Origin: JBBKWG01 sp037968835
GTDB taxonomy: Bacteria > Pseudomonadota > Alphaproteobacteria > Rhodobacterales > Rhodobacteraceae
Direction: 5' to 3'
NCBI GenBank assembly: GCA_037968835.1
Contig: JBBKWG010000270.1
Location: 1 to 11,563 of the forward strand
Length of the DNA: 11,563 bases
The position numbers were made by a program, and so were the translations under genes. This document shows positions 7,497-11,563 of this stretch, one piece after another. Within the stretch, counting starts at the first letter, position 1; each line of letters opens with the position of its first letter. The notes beneath the pieces are model-generated. The model ran no database searches and was not told where the DNA came from. It worked only from the letters and a program-made list of their open reading frames with translations.

Positions 7497-7511
7497 GTTA
7501 TTGAAAAAATC

Positions 7512-7967
7512 ATGCTGGACGATGTTGACCGCCGTTTGTTGCGCCACCTGCTGGCCGAACCTGACCTTGCGACGGCCGATTTGGCGGCACGGGCGGGCAT
7601 GACGGCGGCGACCTGCTGGCGGCGGTTGGAAAAGCTGACCGAAAGTGGGGTGATCCGGGGGCGTCATGCGGTCATCGACTGGCGTGCGCTCGGCTATCTG
7701 GTCGAGGTCAGTTTGCGGGTGACGCTGGAGAAAAGCGTGCCGCGCGCCTTCGACAATTTCATCGACGCCGCCCGCGCGGTCCCCGATGTCACCGAGATCC
7801 AGACGTTTCTGGGGCGGGTCGATGTCCGGCTGGTCGTGCTGGCGCGCGACATGGCGCATTATCAGGAAATCTACCGCGAGCGCATTCTGACCTTGCCCCA
7901 TATCGCCGACATCGAATCGCTGATGCAAGTGGCGACGGTCAAGACCGGGGCGGGGTTGCCGATATGA
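7512..7967 (+). CDS. Lrp/AsnC family regulator, first of a tandem pair
   Basis: This encodes a 151-aa Lrp/AsnC-type DNA-binding protein, the usual length. The N-terminal winged helix-turn-helix covers about residues 3-60 (VDRRLLRHLL, then LAARAGMTAATCWRRLEKL and SGVI). The RAM ligand-binding and oligomerisation domain covers about 65-145. The RAM loop, normally of the form G-x-Y-D-Y, reads LGRVDVRL (100-107), so both tyrosines are missing. The ATG at 7512 fits the family N-terminus, but only a weak A-rich stretch (GAAAAAA) precedes it instead of a good Shine-Dalgarno site; low expression or another mode of initiation is possible. The stop overlaps the start of the next regulator in ATGA. It is divergent from ilvC, with a palindrome just upstream. 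It probably controls ilvC, its own operon, or the aminotransferase gene in response to an amino acid. Confidence 0.93.
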   Translation: MLDDVDRRLLRHLLAEPDLATADLAARAGMTAATCWRRLEKLTESGVIRGRHAVIDWRALGYLVEVSLRVTLEKSVPRAFDNFIDAARAVPDVTEIQTFLGRVDVRLVVLARDMAHYQEIYRERILTLPHIADIESLMQVATVKTGAGLPI

Positions 7968-8446
7968 TTGCGCTCGACGATATCGACCGCTCGATTCTTG
8001 GCCTGCTTCAGCGCGATGCGACGCTGTCCGCTGGCGAAATCGGCCGACGTGTGGACCTGAGCCAGCCTGCCGCATGGCGGCGTATCAAGCGGCTGACGGA
8101 TGCCGGAGTGCTGGCGGGACAGCGCATCGACGTCGATCTCGAAAAGCTCGGGTTCGGCGTGTCGGTGTTTCTGGGCGTCAAGCTTGCCACCAAGGGTCGC
8201 GTCAGCCTAGTCGATTTCGAGCGCGCGATTTCCGCCATCCCCGAGGTCCAGGCGGTGCATCATGTGCTGGGTCTTTACGACTATCGCCTGCGGGTCGTGG
8301 CGCGGGATCTTTCGGATTTCGAGCGGGTGCTGCGTCGTCGGATCATGACCCTGCCGGGGGTTGGCGAGGTCGAGGCGAACGTCGTTCTGAGCGAAGAGAT
8401 TCGTCCCGGTCCGATTGGAGCCCCGGAGCGGGTTTCGCCGAAATAA
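7964..8446 (+). CDS. Lrp/AsnC family regulator, second of a tandem pair
   Basis: This encodes a 160-aa Lrp/AsnC-type regulator. The helix-turn-helix region is at about 5-60 (DDIDRSILGLLQ, EIGRRVDLSQPAAWRRIKRL, AGVL). The RAM domain is at about 65-145 and contains the canonical loop LGLYDYRLRV (102-111), unlike its partner. A 15-residue proline-containing tail follows the RAM domain. The ATG at 7964 overlaps the previous stop codon (ATGA, 7964-7967), so the two proteins are made in a coupled fashion and could form mixed oligomers; Lrp proteins are typically dimers that assemble into octamers. The two proteins are clearly paralogous but well diverged, so the duplication is old. The aminotransferase gene starts 56 bases downstream in the same direction. 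Confidence 0.94.
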   Translation: MIALDDIDRSILGLLQRDATLSAGEIGRRVDLSQPAAWRRIKRLTDAGVLAGQRIDVDLEKLGFGVSVFLGVKLATKGRVSLVDFERAISAIPEVQAVHHVLGLYDYRLRVVARDLSDFERVLRRRIMTLPGVGEVEANVVLSEEIRPGPIGAPERVSPK

Positions 8447-8481
8447 CCTTTGCAATCGGGATCGCGCGGGACTAGCCGAAA

Positions 8482-8502
8482 GGCAATCGAGAGGAGATTG
8501 CC
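8482..8502 (+). promoter_or_regulatory. Hairpin presenting the ribosome binding site of the aminotransferase gene
   Basis: GGCAATC (8482-8488) and GATTGCC (8496-8502) are perfect 7-base inverted arms around a 7-base loop GAGAGGA. The right arm abuts the ATG at 8503, and the Shine-Dalgarno sequence GAGGAG (8491-8496) occupies the loop and the first stem base. A further GCAATC at 8452-8457 could pair with the same right arm (GATTGC) instead, giving two exclusive structures. This might tune translation or be a DNA operator; the sequence alone does not decide. Confidence 0.55.
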
Positions 8503-9630
8503 ATGACCGCGCTGAACCCAGACATCGACCCGGACGGACTGCTGGAATACTCGGTGGTGTTCACCGACCGCTCATTGAACCACATGAGCGGCGCATTTCA
8601 GGGCGTGATGCACGACATTTCGCGTCTGCTGCGCGAGGTTTACAACGCCGAAGCGGTGGCGCTGGTGCCGGGTGGCGGCACCTACGCGATGGAAGCGGTG
8701 GCGCGCCAGTTCGCCGAGGGCGAGACCGTTATGGTCATCCGCAACGGCTGGTTTTCCTATCGCTGGACGCAGATTTTCGAGGCGGCGAACCTGCCGGCGG
8801 AGGAAGTCGTGATGATGGCGCGCAGGGTCGGAAACGATGCAACGGCACCGTTCGCACCAGCTTCGGTCGAGGATGTCGTGGCGAAGATCGCCGAGACCCG
8901 TCCATCGGTCGTGTTCGCACCGCACGTCGAGACCTCGTCGGGGATGATCCTGCCAGACGATTACATCGCGGCGGTTGCGGCTGCCGCGCACGACGTTGGG
9001 GCGATCTTCGTGCTGGATTGTATCGCGTCGGGCTGCGTCTGGATCGACATGAACCAGCTTGGCGTCGACGTCCTGATCTCGGCACCCCAGAAAGGCTGGT
9101 CGGCGTCGCCGTCAGCCGGGTTGGTGATGCTGTCCGAGGCGGCTTTGAAACGCGCCAAGGAGCGGCAATCGTCTAGTTTCGCGGTCGATCTGGGCAAGTG
9201 GCTGGCAATAATGGAAGCCTATGAAAACGGCGGCCATGCCTATCATGCGACGATGCCGACCGACGCGCTGGTCGGATTCCGCGACGCCATGGTCGAAAGT
9301 CGCGATTACGGGTTCGAGCGCTTGAAGGCGGCACAGTGGGAGCAGGGCGTTCGGGTGCGCGAGATGCTGGCGGAAAAGGGCATCCGGTCGGTCGCGGCTG
9401 ACGGCTACGGGGCGCCGGGTGTGGTGGTCAGCTATACCGACGATCCCGAAGTGCAGAGCGGGCGGGCTTTCGCAGCCGAAGGCATGCAGATCGCAGCAGG
9501 GGTGCCACTGATGATCGGCGAGGGCGATGCTTACAAGAGCTTCCGGCTGGGTCTGTTCGGACTGGACAAGTTGAAAGACGTCGATGGGTCGCTTGCACGG
9601 CTGAAGTCGGTGCTGGACCGGGTGTTCTGA
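8503..9630 (+). CDS. Class V PLP-dependent aminotransferase (alanine/serine-glyoxylate type)
   Basis: This encodes a 375-aa fold-type I PLP enzyme of aminotransferase class V, most like the alanine-glyoxylate / serine-glyoxylate aminotransferase group. ATG 8503 has GAGGAG 6 bases upstream. Family landmarks in order are LNHMSGAF near the N-terminus (the usual GP-x-x family opening is modified), PGGGTYAMEAV (56-66) in the cofactor phosphate region, NGWFSYRW (81-88), HVETSSGM (141-148) where the family typically has H-x-E-T-S-T-G, Asp172 in LDCIASG contacting the pyridine nitrogen, and Lys197 in SAPQKGWS as the Schiff-base lysine. All catalytic elements are present. The amino donor and acceptor cannot be deduced. 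Position directly behind the Lrp pair suggests it is part of their regulon and takes part in amino acid turnover. It converges with ubiH, with 17 bases between the stop codons. Confidence 0.9.
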   Translation: MTALNPDIDPDGLLEYSVVFTDRSLNHMSGAFQGVMHDISRLLREVYNAEAVALVPGGGTYAMEAVARQFAEGETVMVIRNGWFSYRWTQIFEAANLPAEEVVMMARRVGNDATAPFAPASVEDVVAKIAETRPSVVFAPHVETSSGMILPDDYIAAVAAAAHDVGAIFVLDCIASGCVWIDMNQLGVDVLISAPQKGWSASPSAGLVMLSEAALKRAKERQSSSFAVDLGKWLAIMEAYENGGHAYHATMPTDALVGFRDAMVESRDYGFERLKAAQWEQGVRVREMLAEKGIRSVAADGYGAPGVVVSYTDDPEVQSGRAFAAEGMQIAAGVPLMIGEGDAYKSFRLGLFGLDKLKDVDGSLARLKSVLDRVF

Positions 9631-9647
9631 GGGCGGGTCTTCAAGCG

Positions 9648-10844
9648 TCAGCCGCCCAACCCTGCGAGCATGATCCTGTGGCGCAGGGGCGCGACGTCGT
9701 GGGCCAGTTTCAGGCCGAGCGATCTTAGGCTCTGGACCGACGGCGTGTCGGATCTGCACACCCGGTTATAAAGGTCGATGGCGACCGTGCGGGCGCGGAT
9801 GTCGCGCGCGCGTGCACGGACGAAATGGTCGAGGAACGTCTGAGTGCCAAGAGCGTCCGGATCGCTCCGGGCGAGTTCCACCAGCGTGGCGATATCGGCA
9901 AGTGAGGTGTTGAGACCCTGCGCACCTATGGGTGGCAGGACGTGGGCGGCCTCGGCAATGAGGGCGACACGCTGCGCGGTCAGCCTTTGCGCACGGCGTG
10001 TGATGACAGGCCAGAGCCGGCGCGGGGAGGCAAGGCGTAAAGCGCCGAGCACACCACAGGCGCGTGTGGTCGCGGCATCGGAAAATGCGGCGTCGTCAAG
10101 CGCCATGAGCCTCAGTGCCTCGGCTCCGTCGTTCATCCACACAACCGCCGAGGCGGGCAATCCATCGTGGTCGGGCAGCGGCACCAGCGTAAACGCCCCG
10201 CCGGAGAGGTAAAGCTCGCTTGAAACGTTGTCGTGCGGCAGATCGTGGGTCACGACGAAGGCAAGCGCCTTTTGTCCGTAGCGTGTTGTTTCCGCGTCAA
10301 TTCCGGCAGCTTCGCGCAGGGGCGAGGCATGGCCATCCGCTGCAATCGCCAGCCGCGCCCGCACCTGTGCGCCGTCATCAAGCGTGACGATGGCTTCGCG
10401 CTCGCGGGTGAGTAGAGCGCGAAAGCCGGTGCCAAGGCGCAATTCGATCCCCTCAAGGTCGGCAAGTCGCGCGGCGAGCACTTTGCGCGTCAGCCAGTTC
10501 GGAAGGTTCCAGCCGAACGCAGCCTCGCCTACGTCGCTTGAGCGGAAAGCGCGTTCGGTGCGCACCTCGGGCGGATCTCCGGCGCAATCAATGACCCGCA
10601 ACGTTTCGAGCGCCGTGGCGTGGGGTGCGAGCGCCGACCAGAGTTCCGCATCCGCGAGCAATTGCTTTGCCGGTTGCAGGAAAGCGGTCGAGCGCAGGTC
10701 GGAACCATCTTCGGCTGCTTCGGATGGTGGTGGCGCGGGGTCGGCCAGCACGACCGTAAAGCCAAGCTGGCCAAGCGCCGCCGCCGCGGTCAGCCCGGCG
10801 ATGCCGCCGCCCGAAATGAAGATGTCGGTGTCGGTTCGGTTCAT
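9648..10844 (-). CDS. UbiH/UbiF/COQ6-family FAD-dependent monooxygenase
   Basis: This encodes a 398-aa flavoprotein hydroxylase of the UbiH/COQ6 family, expected to hydroxylate a ring position of the ubiquinone precursor at the inner membrane. The N-terminal dinucleotide-binding motif is ISGGGIAGL (10-18). The second FAD/NADPH motif contains ADGHASPLRE (Asp170-Gly171). The third FAD motif is AEAAHVLPPIGAQGLN (297-312), where many family members have GDAAH; the Asp-to-Glu and Gly-to-Ala changes are, as far as I recall, common in alphaproteobacterial members. Length matches the family. The ATG at 10844 has no obvious Shine-Dalgarno site and no better in-frame start upstream. Which ring carbon is hydroxylated cannot be told from sequence, so I give no symbol although annotation as ubiH is likely. 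It lies 146 bases downstream of the nucleotidase gene on the same strand; that gap holds no clear terminator or promoter. Confidence 0.9.
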   Translation of the reverse strand: MNRTDTDIFISGGGIAGLTAAAALGQLGFTVVLADPAPPPSEAAEDGSDLRSTAFLQPAKQLLADAELWSALAPHATALETLRVIDCAGDPPEVRTERAFRSSDVGEAAFGWNLPNWLTRKVLAARLADLEGIELRLGTGFRALLTREREAIVTLDDGAQVRARLAIAADGHASPLREAAGIDAETTRYGQKALAFVVTHDLPHDNVSSELYLSGGAFTLVPLPDHDGLPASAVVWMNDGAEALRLMALDDAAFSDAATTRACGVLGALRLASPRRLWPVITRRAQRLTAQRVALIAEAAHVLPPIGAQGLNTSLADIATLVELARSDPDALGTQTFLDHFVRARARDIRARTVAIDLYNRVCRSDTPSVQSLRSLGLKLAHDVAPLRHRIMLAGLGG

Positions 10845-10990
10845 GCGCGGGGCACAGGAATAGAATTCATGCCGTCGGCCGAGGTATTTGGAACAGGGTG
10901 AAACATCATGTCCGTCAGTTAATTGGCTGCTGGTTTTGCTGCGTAGGTTTGAGGCAACCTAGAGCGCCGCAGATGCCGGGCAAAGCCTTG

Positions 10991-11563
10991 TCAGACAAGT
11001 TGCGCGAGAAATTCGCTGAGGTCGTCTGTGTGGTGGTGGATGAATAATTGCGGCACGGCCTGCGGTGCGACGTGGACGGTTCGCATCCCCATCGCGTGCG
11101 GTTCGGCCAGATTTCGCACGTCGTCTTCAAACATCGCGGCAGCGTCGGCAATCGTGCCGTCGCGCGCGAATATCGCCTCGAACGCGACGCGATTGGGCTT
11201 GGGGTGGAAATCGGCGTGTTCGACCCCGTAGACCGCATCGAAGAGGTTGGCGAGGCCGCGCGCGGCCAGCACCCGCTCGGCATAAGGCGCCGAACCGTTG
11301 GTGTAGACGATGCGGCGGCCCGGAAGAGCGCGGATCGCGCGGTTGAGTTTGGGATCGGGCACCAGACTTTCAAACGAGATGTCGTGAACATCCGTCAGGT
11401 ATGGAGCCGGATCGACCCCGTGTTCGGTCATCAGCCCCGCCAGCGTCGTGCCGTATCGCCGCCAATAGTCGGTGCGCAGGCGGTTGGCTTCGCTCGATGA
11501 CACGCTCAGCACCTCGGCGACCCATGCGGTCATGCGCACTTCAATCTGATCGAAAAGCCGGGC
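10991..11563 (-). CDS. HAD-family pyrimidine 5'-nucleotidase (partial, N-terminus missing)
   Basis: This is the C-terminal 190 residues of a HAD-superfamily phosphatase of the SDT1-like pyrimidine 5'-nucleotidase group, which dephosphorylates nucleoside monophosphates such as UMP and CMP. The frame stays open to the window edge; the residues before the GTG at 11539 (ARLFDQIE) match the family, so the true start and the D-x-D nucleophile motif (family FDLDNTLY) lie outside. Visible features, numbered from the GTG, are DYWRRYGTTLAGLM (24-37) in the helical cap, HAD motif II with Thr80 in YTNGSAPYAERV, motif III with Lys114 in FHPKP, and motif IV FEDDVRNL (137-144) with the acidic metal ligands. 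The protein ends with the histidine-rich IHHHTDDLSEFL. All catalytic elements in the visible part are intact. It may be co-transcribed with the UbiH-family gene downstream. Confidence 0.92.
   Translation of the reverse strand, partial: ARLFDQIEVRMTAWVAEVLSVSSSEANRLRTDYWRRYGTTLAGLMTEHGVDPAPYLTDVHDISFESLVPDPKLNRAIRALPGRRIVYTNGSAPYAERVLAARGLANLFDAVYGVEHADFHPKPNRVAFEAIFARDGTIADAAAMFEDDVRNLAEPHAMGMRTVHVAPQAVPQLFIHHHTDDLSEFLAQLV

Noticed and set aside
6975..7511. N-terminal extension of the first Lrp regulator in the same frame
   Set aside because: The extension runs antisense through ilvC and has no family similarity; the Lrp fold starts at the ATG at 7512.
9631..9657. GGGCGG/CCGCCC stem between the aminotransferase and UbiH-family genes as a bidirectional terminator
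   Set aside because: The 15-base loop is long and there is no T-run on either strand. The right arm also lies inside the end of the UbiH-family coding region.

Overview
The window is high-GC chromosomal DNA from an alphaproteobacterium. From remembered family sequences, the closest resemblance is to Rhodobacterales (Rhodobacter/Roseobacter group): GlmM, the PPDK-like protein, the small SleB-type hydrolase and the pyrimidine 5'-nucleotidase all read like members of that order. The order is an inference; the class is fairly secure. I see no tRNA, rRNA, insertion sequence, phage gene or CRISPR array. Gene density is high, and almost all of the window is ordinary housekeeping DNA.

Left part (1-5405, + strand): the C-terminal end of glyS (glycyl-tRNA synthetase beta chain); a PPDK-like phosphotransferase whose PEP/pyruvate half is intact but whose ATP-binding half has lost expected residues; a secreted SleB-type cell wall hydrolase with a strong intrinsic terminator; and glmM, which makes glucosamine-1-phosphate for peptidoglycan and LPS. 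The 181-bp gap between the PPDK-like gene and the hydrolase carries two dyad-symmetric elements.

Middle part (5411-9630): a probable branched-chain amino acid module. On the minus strand, ilvC is followed after a single base by a DMT/EamA exporter. Divergently, on the plus strand, lie two overlapping Lrp/AsnC regulators and a class V (alanine/serine-glyoxylate type) aminotransferase. The 132-bp divergent region holds a perfect palindrome just before the first regulator. The aminotransferase start codon is preceded by a 7-bp perfect hairpin with the ribosome binding site in its loop. The layout suggests amino-acid-responsive control of synthesis, export and transamination.

Right part (9648-11563, minus strand): a UbiH-family ubiquinone-pathway monooxygenase and, upstream of it, a HAD-type pyrimidine 5'-nucleotidase whose N-terminus lies beyond the window.

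I do not see a clear new multi-gene system. The points most worth a second look are the degenerate PPDK-like protein, the tandem and asymmetric Lrp pair with its palindrome, the hairpin over the aminotransferase start, and the ilvC-exporter coupling.
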